A stretch of DNA of 64,000 bases from Mixta gaviniae (GTDB lineage: Bacteria; Pseudomonadota; Gammaproteobacteria; Enterobacterales; Enterobacteriaceae), in NCBI RefSeq assembly GCF_002953195.1, contig NZ_CP026377.1, positions 4,340,001-4,404,000 on the forward strand, in the 5' to 3' direction. Of the stretch, positions 21,403 to 30,815 are shown piece after piece; the stretch's first letter is position 1; each line of letters starts with the position of its first letter. The notes under the pieces were generated by a model, which saw only the letters and a list, made by a program, of their open reading frames with translations, ran no database searches and was not told the origin of the DNA. The position numbers and the translations under genes are program-made.

Positions 21403-22878
21403 TCAGCTCGCAACGGTAATGCGCTTCATATCGGTCATATAGCCGCGCAGTTTACGGCCGACCGCTTCGATCGGATGGTTGCGCACTGCTTCATTAACGT
21501 CGCGCAGCTGAGCGTTATCCACCGCTGCCGGCGCTACCTCTTTACCTAAATCGCCGGCCTGCAGCGTGGTCATAAACTCTTTCAGCAGCGGTACCGCCGC
21601 GTTAGCAAACAGGTAGTTGCCATACTCCGCGGTATCGGAAATGACCACGTTCATTTCATACAGGCGCTTACGCGCGATGGTGTTGGCGATCAGCGGCAGC
21701 TCGTGCAGCGATTCATAGTAGGCGGACTCTTCGATGATGCCGGAATCCACCATGGTTTCAAACGCCAGCTCAACGCCCGCTTTTACCATGGCGACCATCA
21801 GTACGCCGCGATCGTAATATTCCTGCTCCGCAATTTTGCCGTCATACTGCGGCGCTTTTTCGAACGCCGTCTGGCCGGTCTCTTCACGCCAGGTCAGCAG
21901 TTTTTTATCGTCGTTTGCCCAATCCGCCATCATGCCGGACGAGAACGCGCCGGAAATGATATCGTCCATATGCTTCTGGAACAGCGGCGCCATAATGGTT
22001 TTCAGCTGTTCCGACAGCGCGAAAGCGCGCAGCTTAGCCGGGTTGGAGAGGCGGTCCATCATCAGCGTGATGCCGCCATGCTTTAGGGATTCGGTGATGG
22101 TTTCCCAGCCGAACTGCAGCAGTTTGCCCGCATAAGCCGGATCGGCGCCTTCCGCCACCAGCTTGTCGTAACACAGCAGCGAACCCGCCTGCAGCATGCC
22201 GCAGAGGATGGTCTGCTCGCCCATCAGATCCGATTTCACTTCGGCAACGAAGGAGGATTCCAGCACGCCCGCGCGATGGCCGCCGGTCGCCGCGGCCCAG
22301 GCTTTGGCGATCGCCATGCCTTCGCCTTTCGGATCGTTTTCCGGATGCACCGCGATCAGCGTCGGCACGCCAAAGCCGCGCTTATATTCTTCACGCACTT
22401 CGGTACCCGGGCACTTCGGCGCCACCATGACAACGGTTATGTCTTTACGGATCTCTTCGCCCACCTCAACGATATTGAAACCGTGCGAGTAGCCCAGCGC
22501 CGCGCCATCCTTCATCAGCGGCTGCACTGCCTGCACCACGGATGAGTGCTGTTTGTCCGGCGTCAGGTTAACCACCAGGTCCGCCTGCGGGATCAGCTCT
22601 TCATAGGTGCCGACCTTAAAGCCGTTTTCCGTCGCTTTACGCCAGGAGGCGCGTTTTTCCGCAATCGCCTCGGCGCGCAGCGCATAAGCCACGTCCAGAC
22701 CAGAGTCACGCATGTTAAGGCCCTGGTTGAGACCCTGAGCGCCACAGCCAACGATGACGACTTTTTTCCCTTTCAGGTAGCTTGCTTCATCAGCAAATTC
22801 ATCGCGCGTCATAAAGCGACATTTACCTAATTGCGCCAGCTGCTGACGCAGGTTCAAAGTGTTGAAATAGTTAGCCAT
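21403..22878 (-). CDS. ilvC: Ketol-acid reductoisomerase IlvC
   Basis: NADPH- and Mg-dependent enzyme that isomerises and reduces acetolactate/acetohydroxybutyrate in Val/Ile synthesis. The 491-aa product is the long class II form with duplicated C-terminal domains; the Rossmann motif [10 protein letters not shown] lies near residue 45. The ATG at 22878 matches the E. coli start [11 protein letters not shown] and has GGAG five bases upstream; a GTG two codons earlier is also in frame. It is divergent from ilvY, which activates it with substrate as inducer. Confidence 0.98.
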   Translation of the reverse strand: MANYFNTLNLRQQLAQLGKCRFMTRDEFADEASYLKGKKVVIVGCGAQGLNQGLNMRDSGLDVAYALRAEAIAEKRASWRKATENGFKVGTYEELIPQADLVVNLTPDKQHSSVVQAVQPLMKDGAALGYSHGFNIVEVGEEIRKDITVVMVAPKCPGTEVREEYKRGFGVPTLIAVHPENDPKGEGMAIAKAWAAATGGHRAGVLESSFVAEVKSDLMGEQTILCGMLQAGSLLCYDKLVAEGADPAYAGKLLQFGWETITESLKHGGITLMMDRLSNPAKLRAFALSEQLKTIMAPLFQKHMDDIISGAFSSGMMADWANDDKKLLTWREETGQTAFEKAPQYDGKIAEQEYYDRGVLMVAMVKAGVELAFETMVDSGIIEESAYYESLHELPLIANTIARKRLYEMNVVISDTAEYGNYLFANAAVPLLKEFMTTLQAGDLGKEVAPAAVDNAQLRDVNEAVRNHPIEAVGRKLRGYMTDMKRITVAS

Positions 22879-23004
22879 GGGCACTCCGTTTTGAGGTTGT
22901 GTTTACCGTTATTGTATGACGCAGCGGTTTCTCGCCTTGTCTGATATAGCCCCATCATATGACAGGAAATCTGTTGCTTAAATTGATATATTAACAACGT
23001 CGCA

Positions 23005-23019
23005 TTGCAATAACTGCAA
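23005..23019. promoter_or_regulatory. Probable IlvY operator in the ilvC-ilvY intergenic region
   Basis: A 15-bp inverted repeat TTGCA-N5-TGCAA lies 24 bp before the ilvY start and within the shared ilvY/ilvC control region. Its form fits a LysR-type site (T-N11-A), and IlvY in E. coli is known to bind paired operators in this interval. Only this one site is clear to me. Confidence 0.65.
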
Positions 23020-23042
23020 CGTAAAAACGAGGCCTGAATCGC

Positions 23043-23924
23043 ATGGATTTACGAGACCTGAAGCTTTTTTTACATCTGGCCGAAAGCCGACACTTTGGCC
23101 GAACCGCCCGCGCGATGCATGTTTCCCCCTCCACGCTGTCGCGCCAAATACAGCGACTGGAAGAGGATGTGGGGCAAAGCCTGTTTTTACGTGATAACCG
23201 TACCGTGACGCTGACCGAGGCGGGCGAACAGCTACGCCAGTTCGCGCAGCAAACACTGCTGCAATATCAGCAAATGCGCCACGCGATGGGTCAGCACGGG
23301 CCCTCGTTAAGCGGCGAGCTGAAGCTGTTCTGCTCCGTTACAGCCGCCTACAGCCACCTGCCGCCCATTCTCGATCGTTTTCGCGCCGAACATCCGCAGG
23401 TAGAGATCAAGCTCACCACCGGCGACGCCGCCGACGCGGTTGAAAAAGTGCAAACCGGCGAAGCGGAGCTGGCGATTGCCGGCCGCCCCGACACCCTGCC
23501 TGCCAGCATCGGCTTTACGTCGCTGGGACATATTCCGCTGGCGCTGATTGCGCCGGCATTGCCTTGCCCGGTTCGCCAGCAGGCGACGCAGCCCGACCCG
23601 GACTGGGCGCAAATCCCCTTTATCCTGCCCGAGCAGGGGCCGGCGCGGCGCCGTATCGACCTGTGGTTCCGCCGTCGGCGTATCGCTAATCCGCTAATTT
23701 ATGCGACCGTTTCCGGCCATGAAGCCATTGTTTCTATGGTGGCGCTTGGCTGCGGCATCGCCCTGCTGCCCGAGGTAGTGCTGGAAAACAGCCCGGACCC
23801 GGTGCGCAACCGGGTGCTGGTACTGGAAGATGTCGACGCCGTCGCGCCTTTTGAACTGGGCGTCTGCGTGCAGAAAAAGCGGCTCAGCGAGCCGCTGATT
23901 AGCGCGTTCTGGCAGCTGCTGTAA
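23043..23924 (+). CDS. ilvY: LysR-type regulator IlvY, activator of ilvC
   Basis: LysR-family regulator that senses acetolactate/acetohydroxybutyrate and activates ilvC while repressing itself. The 293-aa product has the N-terminal winged helix-turn-helix (about 1-60, with SPSTLSRQIQRLEE as recognition region) and the periplasmic-binding-protein-like effector domain. It is divergent from ilvC. Its stop (TAA, 23922-23924) directly abuts the ilvA stop on the other strand, with no room for an intergenic terminator. Confidence 0.96.
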   Translation: MDLRDLKLFLHLAESRHFGRTARAMHVSPSTLSRQIQRLEEDVGQSLFLRDNRTVTLTEAGEQLRQFAQQTLLQYQQMRHAMGQHGPSLSGELKLFCSVTAAYSHLPPILDRFRAEHPQVEIKLTTGDAADAVEKVQTGEAELAIAGRPDTLPASIGFTSLGHIPLALIAPALPCPVRQQATQPDPDWAQIPFILPEQGPARRRIDLWFRRRRIANPLIYATVSGHEAIVSMVALGCGIALLPEVVLENSPDPVRNRVLVLEDVDAVAPFELGVCVQKKRLSEPLISAFWQLL

Positions 23925-25469
23925 TTATCCCGCCAGGAAAAAACGAAACGCCGGGTTCTGGCTTTCATCATGAAAGTCGTAGCCTAACGCGGTGAGATGC
24001 TCCGCGAAACGCGGCTCATCTTCACCCTGCTCGAAAGCAGCCAGCACCCGGCCATAATCGGTGCCGTGGCTGCGATAATGAAACAGCGAAATGTTCCAGT
24101 GCGTGCCCAACGTTTGCAGAAACTTCAGCAGCGCGCCGGGCGCTTCGGGAAATTCGAAGCTGAACAGACGCTCGCGCAGCGGCCGCGAGGGCCGGCCGCC
24201 GACCATATAGCGAACGTGCAGCTTAGCCATCTCATCATCAGAGAGATCGACAACCTGATACCCGCCCGCCATTAACTCGCTGATAATTTCCCGCCGTTCT
24301 TCACGGCCGCGCGTCAGGCGCACCCCGACGAAAATGCAGGCGTTATCAGCGTCGGCGTAGCGGTAATTAAATTCAGTTACCGCCCTGCCGCCCAGCGTCT
24401 GGCAAAACTTGAGGAAGCTGCCCTGCTGCTCAGGAATGGTGACGGCAAGCAGCGCTTCACGCTGCTCGCCCAGCTCACAGCGTTCGGAAACGTAGCGCAG
24501 GCCGTGGAAATTGACGTTTGCGCCGGAAAGAATATGCGCCAGACGCTCACCCTGCAGGTTGTGCTGCTGGATATATTTCTTCATCCCCGCCAGCGCCAGC
24601 GCGCCGGAGGGCTCCGCCACGGCGCGTACATCCTCAAACAGATCTTTCATCGCCGCGCAGATAGCATCACTGTCGACGGTGACGATATCGTCCAGATAGG
24701 CCTGGCAAAGACGGAAGGTTTCGCTGCCGATGCGCTTCACCGCTACCCCCTCGGCAAACAGCCCGACGCGCGGCAGATCGACCGGCTCGCCGGCATCCAG
24801 CGCCGCCTTCAGGCAGGCGGAATCCGCCGCCTCCACCGCAATCACTTTAATTTGCGGCATCAGCTGCTTAATCAGCACCGCCACCCCCGCCGCCAGCCCG
24901 CCGCCGCCTACCGGCACGAAGATGCGATCGAGGTGCGCGTCCTGCTGCAGCAGCTCCATCGCCAGCGTCCCCTGACCGGCGATCACCGCCGGATGGTCGA
25001 AAGGCGGCACAAAGGTGTAACCCTGCTGTTCCGACAGCTCGATGGCTTTCACCTTCGCTTCGTCAAAGTTGGCGCCGTACAGGTAAGTCTCACCGCCAAA
25101 GGCGCGCACCGCGTCGACTTTGATATCCGCCGTGGCGACCGGCATCACGATCAACGATTTAATGCCGAGCTTGCTGGCGGAGAGCGCCACGCCCTGCGCA
25201 TGGTTGCCGGCTGAGGCGGTCACCACGCCGCGCGCTTTTTGCTCTTCGTTCAGCCCGGCGATCATCGCGTAGGCGCCCCGCAGCTTAAAGCTATGGACCG
25301 GCTGGCGATCTTCGCGCTTCACCAGCACCGTGTTGCCCAGGCGCGCGGAAAGCTTTTCCATATGCTGCAGCGGCGTTACCTGCGCCACTTCATAAACGGG
25401 CGAACGCAGCACGGCGCGCAGATACTCGGCGCCGCAGGGCGCCTCCGGTAACGGTTGAGACTCAGCCAT
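23925..25469 (-). CDS. ilvA: Threonine deaminase (biosynthetic) IlvA
   Basis: PLP enzyme converting threonine to 2-oxobutanoate, the first committed step of isoleucine synthesis, feedback-inhibited by isoleucine. The 514-aa product equals the E. coli length. The PLP lysine is K62 (VHSFKLRGAYA), the phosphate-binding GGGGLAAG is near 188-195, and two ACT-like regulatory subdomains occupy about 325-514. It is the last gene of ilvLGMEDA, two bases after ilvD. Confidence 0.98.
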   Translation of the reverse strand: MAESQPLPEAPCGAEYLRAVLRSPVYEVAQVTPLQHMEKLSARLGNTVLVKREDRQPVHSFKLRGAYAMIAGLNEEQKARGVVTASAGNHAQGVALSASKLGIKSLIVMPVATADIKVDAVRAFGGETYLYGANFDEAKVKAIELSEQQGYTFVPPFDHPAVIAGQGTLAMELLQQDAHLDRIFVPVGGGGLAAGVAVLIKQLMPQIKVIAVEAADSACLKAALDAGEPVDLPRVGLFAEGVAVKRIGSETFRLCQAYLDDIVTVDSDAICAAMKDLFEDVRAVAEPSGALALAGMKKYIQQHNLQGERLAHILSGANVNFHGLRYVSERCELGEQREALLAVTIPEQQGSFLKFCQTLGGRAVTEFNYRYADADNACIFVGVRLTRGREERREIISELMAGGYQVVDLSDDEMAKLHVRYMVGGRPSRPLRERLFSFEFPEAPGALLKFLQTLGTHWNISLFHYRSHGTDYGRVLAAFEQGEDEPRFAEHLTALGYDFHDESQNPAFRFFLAG

Positions 25470-25471
25470 CC

Positions 25472-27322
25472 TTAGCCTCCCAATTTCGCTTTGTCGCGTA
25501 CGGCGCCTTTGTCCGCGCTGGTCGCCAGCGAAGCATAGGCGCGCAGCGCGAATGAGACCTGACGCTGACGTGAATGCGGCGTCCAGGCGGCGTCGCCGCG
25601 CGCCTCTTCCTCTTCGCGACGCGCATGCAGTTCGTTAGCTGGCACATCCAGCTGGATGCCGCGGTTCGGAATATCGATTTCGATCATATCGCCATCTTTC
25701 ACCAGAGCAATGGTGCCGCCGCTGGCCGCTTCCGGCGAGGCGTGGCCGATAGAGAGCCCCGACGTACCGCCGGAAAAACGTCCATCGGTGATCAACGCGC
25801 AGCTTTTGCCTAATCCCATCGATTTCAGGTAGGTGGTGGGGTAAAGCATCTCCTGCATGCCCGGCCCGCCTTTCGGCCCCTCATAACGGATAACGACCAC
25901 ATCGCCCGCGACAACCTTGCCGCCGAGGATCGCCTCAACGGCATCCTCCTGGCTTTCATACACCTTCGCCGGGCCGCGGAATGTCAAAATCTCTTTATCC
26001 ACGCCGGCGGTTTTAACGATACAGCCATCTTCCGCCATGTTGCCGTACAGCACCGCCAGGCCGCCATCCTGACTGAAGGCGTATTCCCGCGAACGGATGC
26101 AGCCCTCGCGGCGATCGTTGTCGAGCGTATCCCAGCGGCACTCCTGCGAAAACGCCTGGGTGGTGCGGATGCCTGCCGGCCCGGCGCGGAACATCTTTTT
26201 CACCGCCTCATCCTGCGTCAGCATGATGTCGTAATTGTCGAGCGTGTCGCGCAGCGTGGTGCCCAGCACGTTATGTACACGGGTATCCAGCAGGCCGGCA
26301 CGATCCAGCTCGCCCAGGATGCCGATGACGCCGCCGGCACGGTGAACATCTTCCATATGGTATTTTTGCGTGCTGGGTGCCACTTTGCATAAGTGCGGCA
26401 CCTTGCGCGACAGGCGGTCGATATCGGAGATATTAAAATCAATTTCGCCTTCCTGCGCCGCCGCCAGCAGGTGCAGTACGGTATTGGTCGAGCCGCCCAT
26501 GGCGATATCCAGCGTCATGGCGTTTTCAAAGGCAGCCTTATTGGCGATGGTGCGCGGCAGTGCCGTTTCGTCGTCCTGCTCGTAGTAGCGCTTCGCCAGG
26601 GTTACGATGCGCTTGCCGGCGTTGATAAACAGCTCTTTGCGATCGGCGTGGGTCGCCAGCAGCGAGCCGTTGCCCGGCTGCGACAGCCCCAGCGCTTCGG
26701 TCAGACAGTTCATCGAGTTAGCGGTGAACATGCCGGAGCAGGAGCCGCAAGTCGGACAGGCGGAGCGTTCAATCTGCTCGCTGTCGGCATCGCTGACATT
26801 GGGGTTGGCGCCCTGAATCATGGCGTCTACCAGATCCAGCTTGATGATCTTATCGGAGAGCTTGGTTTTGCCCGCTTCCATCGGGCCGCCGGAGACGAAA
26901 ATCACCGGAATGTTCAGGCGCAGCGCGGCCATCATCATTCCCGGCGTGATCTTGTCGCAGTTGGAGATGCAGACCATGGCGTCGGCGCAATGCGCATTCA
27001 CCATATATTCAACCGAGTCGGCAATCAGCTCGCGTGACGGCAGTGAATAGAGCATGCCACCATGGCCCATGGCGATACCGTCATCGACCGCGATGGTGTT
27101 GAATTCTTTCGCCACGCCGCCGGCAGCTTCAATCTGATCGGCCACCAGCTTGCCCAGATCGCGCAGGTGAACGTGCCCCGGCACGAACTGGGTGAAGGAG
27201 TTAACGACGGCGATAATCGGTTTGCCGAAATCCGCGTCAGTCATTCCTGTTGCGCGCCACAGGGCACGGGCGCCGGCCATATTGCGGCCATGAGTCGTAG
27301 TGGCGGAACGGTACTTAGGCAT
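25472..27322 (-). CDS. ilvD: Dihydroxy-acid dehydratase IlvD
   Basis: Iron-sulfur dehydratase producing the 2-oxo acids of valine and isoleucine. The 616-aa product has the E. coli length. Cluster-ligand cysteines appear in the segments [11 protein letters not shown] and [18 protein letters not shown], and the C-terminal [14 protein letters not shown] motif is present. It lies 61 bp after ilvE; that gap contains a short GC hairpin (27352-27372). It is translationally close to ilvA. Confidence 0.98.
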   Translation of the reverse strand: MPKYRSATTTHGRNMAGARALWRATGMTDADFGKPIIAVVNSFTQFVPGHVHLRDLGKLVADQIEAAGGVAKEFNTIAVDDGIAMGHGGMLYSLPSRELIADSVEYMVNAHCADAMVCISNCDKITPGMMMAALRLNIPVIFVSGGPMEAGKTKLSDKIIKLDLVDAMIQGANPNVSDADSEQIERSACPTCGSCSGMFTANSMNCLTEALGLSQPGNGSLLATHADRKELFINAGKRIVTLAKRYYEQDDETALPRTIANKAAFENAMTLDIAMGGSTNTVLHLLAAAQEGEIDFNISDIDRLSRKVPHLCKVAPSTQKYHMEDVHRAGGVIGILGELDRAGLLDTRVHNVLGTTLRDTLDNYDIMLTQDEAVKKMFRAGPAGIRTTQAFSQECRWDTLDNDRREGCIRSREYAFSQDGGLAVLYGNMAEDGCIVKTAGVDKEILTFRGPAKVYESQEDAVEAILGGKVVAGDVVVIRYEGPKGGPGMQEMLYPTTYLKSMGLGKSCALITDGRFSGGTSGLSIGHASPEAASGGTIALVKDGDMIEIDIPNRGIQLDVPANELHARREEEEARGDAAWTPHSRQRQVSFALRAYASLATSADKGAVRDKAKLGG

Positions 27323-27383
27323 GCTCTGTTTACTCCAGTCTGAATAAATAAGCGGGCCCGATCAGCGCCCGCAATTGTCTGTC

Positions 27384-28313
27384 TTATGGATTGACCTGAT
27401 CTAACCAGCCCCATTTATCTTCGGTTTCGCCGGTGAACAGGCCAAAGAACGCCTGCTGAATGCGTTTGGTGATCGGCCCGCATTTGCCTTCGCCGACCTG
27501 AATGCCGTCAACACTGCGCACCGGAGTGATTTCCGCCGCGGTGCCGGACATAAAGACTTCATCCGCCAGGTAGAGGGATTCACGCGACAGCACCTGCTCG
27601 CGCACTTCGATGCCCGCATCTTTCGCCAGCTTGATAATGGCGTCGCGGGTAATGCCCGGCAACGCGGAAGAGGTAAACGGCGGCGTGAAGAGAATGCCGT
27701 CTTTAACTTCAAACAGGTTTTCGCCCGCGCCTTCAGAGATATAACCGTTGGTGTCGAGCGCGATGCCTTCCTGATAGCCGTGGCGGCGCGCTTCGCTGCC
27801 TACCAACAGGGAGGAAAGATAGTTGCCGCCCGCTTTCGCCGCAGTAGGGATGGTGTTCGGCGCGACGCGGTTCCAGGAGGAGACCATGGCGTCAATGCCC
27901 TGCTCCAGCGCTTCAGCGCCCAGATAGGCGCCCCACGGGAAGGCGGCAATGATCACGTCCGTGCTGTAGCCTTCCGGCGGGTTAACGCCGAGGCCTATGT
28001 CACCGACAAAGGCCAGCGGACGGATATAGGCGCTTTTCAGTTTGTTGACGCGCAACACTTCGCGGCAGGCTTCCATCAGCTCATCCACGCTGTGCTTCAG
28101 CGGAAAACGATAAATTTTGGCGGAGTCGTGCAGGCGCTGCATATGTTCACGATGACGGAAGACTACCGGTCCTTTGTGCGAGTCGTAGCAACGGACACCT
28201 TCGAAAACCGACGTGCCGTAATGCAGAGCATGAGACATGACGCTGACCTTCGCCTCTTCCCATTTCACCATCTCGCCGTTGAACCAGATAAAGTCTGCTT
28301 TCTTCGTACTCAT
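27384..28313 (-). CDS. ilvE: Branched-chain amino acid aminotransferase IlvE
   Basis: PLP fold-type IV transaminase for the last step of Ile, Val and Leu synthesis. The 309-aa product has the E. coli length, with the PLP lysine at K160 (TAAKAGGNYLSS) and the EGAGENLFEV and GTAAEITPVRSVDG segments. It follows ilvM by 18 bp in the ilvLGMEDA operon. Confidence 0.98.
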   Translation of the reverse strand: MSTKKADFIWFNGEMVKWEEAKVSVMSHALHYGTSVFEGVRCYDSHKGPVVFRHREHMQRLHDSAKIYRFPLKHSVDELMEACREVLRVNKLKSAYIRPLAFVGDIGLGVNPPEGYSTDVIIAAFPWGAYLGAEALEQGIDAMVSSWNRVAPNTIPTAAKAGGNYLSSLLVGSEARRHGYQEGIALDTNGYISEGAGENLFEVKDGILFTPPFTSSALPGITRDAIIKLAKDAGIEVREQVLSRESLYLADEVFMSGTAAEITPVRSVDGIQVGEGKCGPITKRIQQAFFGLFTGETEDKWGWLDQVNP

Positions 28314-28331
28314 TATTCTTTCCTTTCGCGA

Positions 28332-28589
28332 CTATGCGCGGATTTGTTGTGTTGTCTGTTGTTGTATCTGGACGCAAGCGACATCCATCAGTTTGCTCAG
28401 CTGTGTTGACAGTAAATCGACTGAACGCGGGCTGGCAACGGTCATTTCAATATTAATGTTTTCGGCATTGGCGACGGCGGCCATATTCATGGCGCAAACC
28501 TGGAAGCCGCGATGACGGACGACGCGCAGAATGCGCTCCAGAACTTCAGGGCGAAAGCGCGCTTCGATAGACAACTGGTGCTGGTTCAT
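28332..28589 (-). CDS. ilvM: Acetolactate synthase II small subunit IlvM
   Basis: Regulatory subunit of acetohydroxyacid synthase II. The 85-aa product is a single ACT-like domain, matching the short IlvM type rather than the longer IlvN/IlvH, which fits the valine-insensitive isozyme. Its ATG overlaps the ilvG stop in an ATGA (28586-28589), which suggests coupled synthesis of the two subunits. Confidence 0.95.
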   Translation of the reverse strand: MNQHQLSIEARFRPEVLERILRVVRHRGFQVCAMNMAAVANAENINIEMTVASPRSVDLLSTQLSKLMDVACVQIQQQTTQQIRA

Positions 28590-30232
28590 ACGGTTTTCTC
28601 CATCATGTTTGCGTTGCTGGCACCGGGCGGCACCAGAGGCCAGACGTTTTCATGCTCATCAATGGCCACATGCAACAACCAGGGACCTTTACTGGTCAGC
28701 AGAGCATCTAATGCGGCGTCGACCTGATCTTTACGGGTAATACGCTGGCCAGGGATATTGAAGGCGCTCGCCAGCGTCAGGAAATCGGGGTTGTCAGACA
28801 GATTGGTTTCGCTGTAGCGCTCCGAGAAAAAGAGCTGCTGCCACTGACGTACCATTCCCAGGCGCTGGTTATCCAGCAGAACGATTTTGATCGGCAGGCC
28901 TTTGCGCTTGATGGTGCCTAACTCCTGCACGTTCATCATGAAAGAGCCGTCGCCGGAAACGCAGATCACCATATCGTCAGGACGGGCGACCTGTGCGCCC
29001 ACTGCCGCCGGCAGGCCGAAGCCCATGGTGCCCAGGCCGCTGGAGGTAATAAAATCTTCAGGCGCGTTGAACGACATATGCTGCGCCGTCCACATCTGGT
29101 GCTGACCGACATCGGTCGTCACCACAGCGCGCGGCGCTTTGCGGTCTGACAGCTGGCGCAGAAACAGCGGCGCGTAAATCGCCTCGCCGGGATGATCGTA
29201 GCGCCAGCCATGCTGCGCCTTTAACGCCATGACTTCCGCGCGCCACGCGTCGATCTCACATCTCTGCGCCAATGCGGGCAGCAACGTATTTACATCGCCC
29301 TGCAAGCCTACGTGCGCGCGGCGCAGCTTGTTCAGTTCGGCCGGATCGATATCCATATGGATAACGCTGGCATGCGGCGCGAAGGTATCCAGCTTGCCGG
29401 TAACGCGATCGTCAAAGCGCGCGCCGACGGCAATCAGCAAATCGCACTGCTGAACCGCCAGATTCGCTGCTTTGGTGCCGTGCATACCTAACATGCCGAG
29501 GTAACAAGGGTCACGCGGATCGGGCGCGCCCAACCCTTTCAGCGTCGCGACGGTGGGAATGCCGGTTTGCTGAGCAAACTCACGCAGGACAGGAACCGCC
29601 TGCGCAATACCTACGCCGCCACCGATATATAAAACCGGCTTTTTCGCCTGGGCGATCAGCGCGCGTGCCTGCGCGATTTCCTGATGCGGATGTGCCTGCG
29701 TTTCCACTACCGGCAACAGGTGCGGCGTCAAATCGCCGCTGGCGACCTGGATGTTTTTGGGGATATCGACCAGTACCGGGCCAGGACGGCCGGACTGCGC
29801 GATGGCGAAGGCTTCAGCCATGACTTCCGGCAGCGCCTCCAGCGACTCGACTAAAAAGCTGTGTTTAGTGCAGGCCAGTGACAGACCTAATACGTCGATT
29901 TCCTGAAAGGCGTCGGTGCCGATCAGCGCCGCCGCGACCTGGCCGGTAATGGCGACCACGGGGACCGAGTCCATCATCGCGTCGGCGAGACCGGTGATCA
30001 GGTTAGTGGCGCCCGGCCCGGAAGTGGCGATACAGACGCCCACTTTACCGGTCGCGCGTGCGTAGCCGATAGCGGCCATGGCTGCGCCCTGTTCATGACG
30101 GCACAGTAGGTGTTCAACGCCTCCATCATAAAGCGCGTCATAAACCGGCATAATCGCGCCGCCCGGATAGCCGAATACGGTTTCTACCCCTTGCGCACGT
30201 AACGCTTGAACCACCCACTGCGCTCCAGTCAT
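28586..30232 (-). CDS. ilvG: Acetolactate synthase II large subunit IlvG, intact
   Basis: Catalytic TPP/FAD subunit of acetohydroxyacid synthase II (Val/Ile/Leu synthesis). The 548-aa frame is uninterrupted, unlike E. coli K-12 where a frameshift inactivates it. The TPP-activating glutamate is E47 ([10 protein letters not shown]), and the TPP/Mg motif starts [15 protein letters not shown] set the start at the ATG at 30232 ([15 protein letters not shown]), as in E. coli; an in-frame start at 30262 is less likely. An attenuator lies between ilvL and this gene. Confidence 0.97.
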   Translation of the reverse strand: MTGAQWVVQALRAQGVETVFGYPGGAIMPVYDALYDGGVEHLLCRHEQGAAMAAIGYARATGKVGVCIATSGPGATNLITGLADAMMDSVPVVAITGQVAAALIGTDAFQEIDVLGLSLACTKHSFLVESLEALPEVMAEAFAIAQSGRPGPVLVDIPKNIQVASGDLTPHLLPVVETQAHPHQEIAQARALIAQAKKPVLYIGGGVGIAQAVPVLREFAQQTGIPTVATLKGLGAPDPRDPCYLGMLGMHGTKAANLAVQQCDLLIAVGARFDDRVTGKLDTFAPHASVIHMDIDPAELNKLRRAHVGLQGDVNTLLPALAQRCEIDAWRAEVMALKAQHGWRYDHPGEAIYAPLFLRQLSDRKAPRAVVTTDVGQHQMWTAQHMSFNAPEDFITSSGLGTMGFGLPAAVGAQVARPDDMVICVSGDGSFMMNVQELGTIKRKGLPIKIVLLDNQRLGMVRQWQQLFFSERYSETNLSDNPDFLTLASAFNIPGQRITRKDQVDAALDALLTSKGPWLLHVAIDEHENVWPLVPPGASNANMMEKTV

Positions 30233-30325
30233 CGTTATTCCCCTGTGTTTTCCCGGGAACAACAGTATTTTATGCTACTGTACATTGTTTGTTCCTCTTT
30301 CATTGACTGTCCCGATACCTGACCA

Positions 30326-30360
30326 TAAAAAAACCCCCGGACCTTTCGGTGCGGGGGTTC
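30326..30360 (-). terminator. Attenuator terminator of the ilvGMEDA operon
   Basis: On the minus strand a 12-bp GC-rich stem (30332-30343 with 30348-30359, one mismatch) and a four-base loop is followed by a run of seven T (complement of 30327-30333). It lies 22 bp past the ilvL stop and before ilvG, the classic position for a transcription attenuator controlled by ribosome stalling in the leader peptide. Confidence 0.95.
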
Positions 30361-30381
30361 TTTTAGATTCAGGCTTGATTT

Positions 30382-30480
30382 TTAAGCCTTTCTTCCTCCG
30401 AGCGCAGCCCCGCACGGTGTGATAATAATCACCACCACGCTAATCACGACTAGGCTAATCACTCGTAGAAGGGCTTTCAT
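30382..30480 (-). CDS. ilvL: ilvGMEDA operon leader peptide IlvL
   Basis: A 32-codon leader whose product begins MKALLRVISLVVISVVV and ends with GGRKA. Fifteen of 32 codons are Leu, Val or Ile, including the unbroken run VVVIII. Starvation for any charged branched-chain tRNA would stall the ribosome here and favour the antiterminator over the attenuator just downstream. Length and sequence are very close to E. coli IlvL. It is too short for most gene finders. Confidence 0.96.
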   Translation of the reverse strand: MKALLRVISLVVISVVVIIITPCGAALGGRKA

Positions 30481-30522
30481 ATGATGTTCAAAATTTCGCT
30501 TATTCGAAGTAATGCCTAAAGA

Positions 30523-30550
30523 GTTATCACAGACAGGCGGCACTCGACAA
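30523..30550 (-). promoter_or_regulatory. Probable promoter of ilvLGMEDA
   Basis: On the minus strand TTGTCG (30545-30550) and GATAAC (30523-30528) are 16 bp apart, and the -10 is preceded by TGT, an extended -10 element. An A/T-rich stretch follows at 30551-30600, upstream of the -35. The distance to ilvL (about 43 bp) leaves a short leader. The rest of 30481-30815, between ilvL and comM, holds no gene that I can see. Confidence 0.6.
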
Positions 30551-30815
30551 CCTTTTTCGCCATTTATTTTTAATGCGCTGCGAAAACTTTAGTAAAAAAC
30601 CTTTTTTATTCAATCAATAACAGAGACTGAAAGTTATTCATTACGTCCCTTTCGTAATAAATAAAACGTCAGGCCTCCTTTCCTGGAGTGCATCTTTTTA
30701 CTGAAGAGGTAACAAAGGCAATTTTTTTACGAGATGTCACGCAAGGTTGCTACAGGCGCATCGCATTAGAGTGCAGACCTTTGCATACTCCGGAGCAACA
30801 GCAAAAGGAGGGAGT

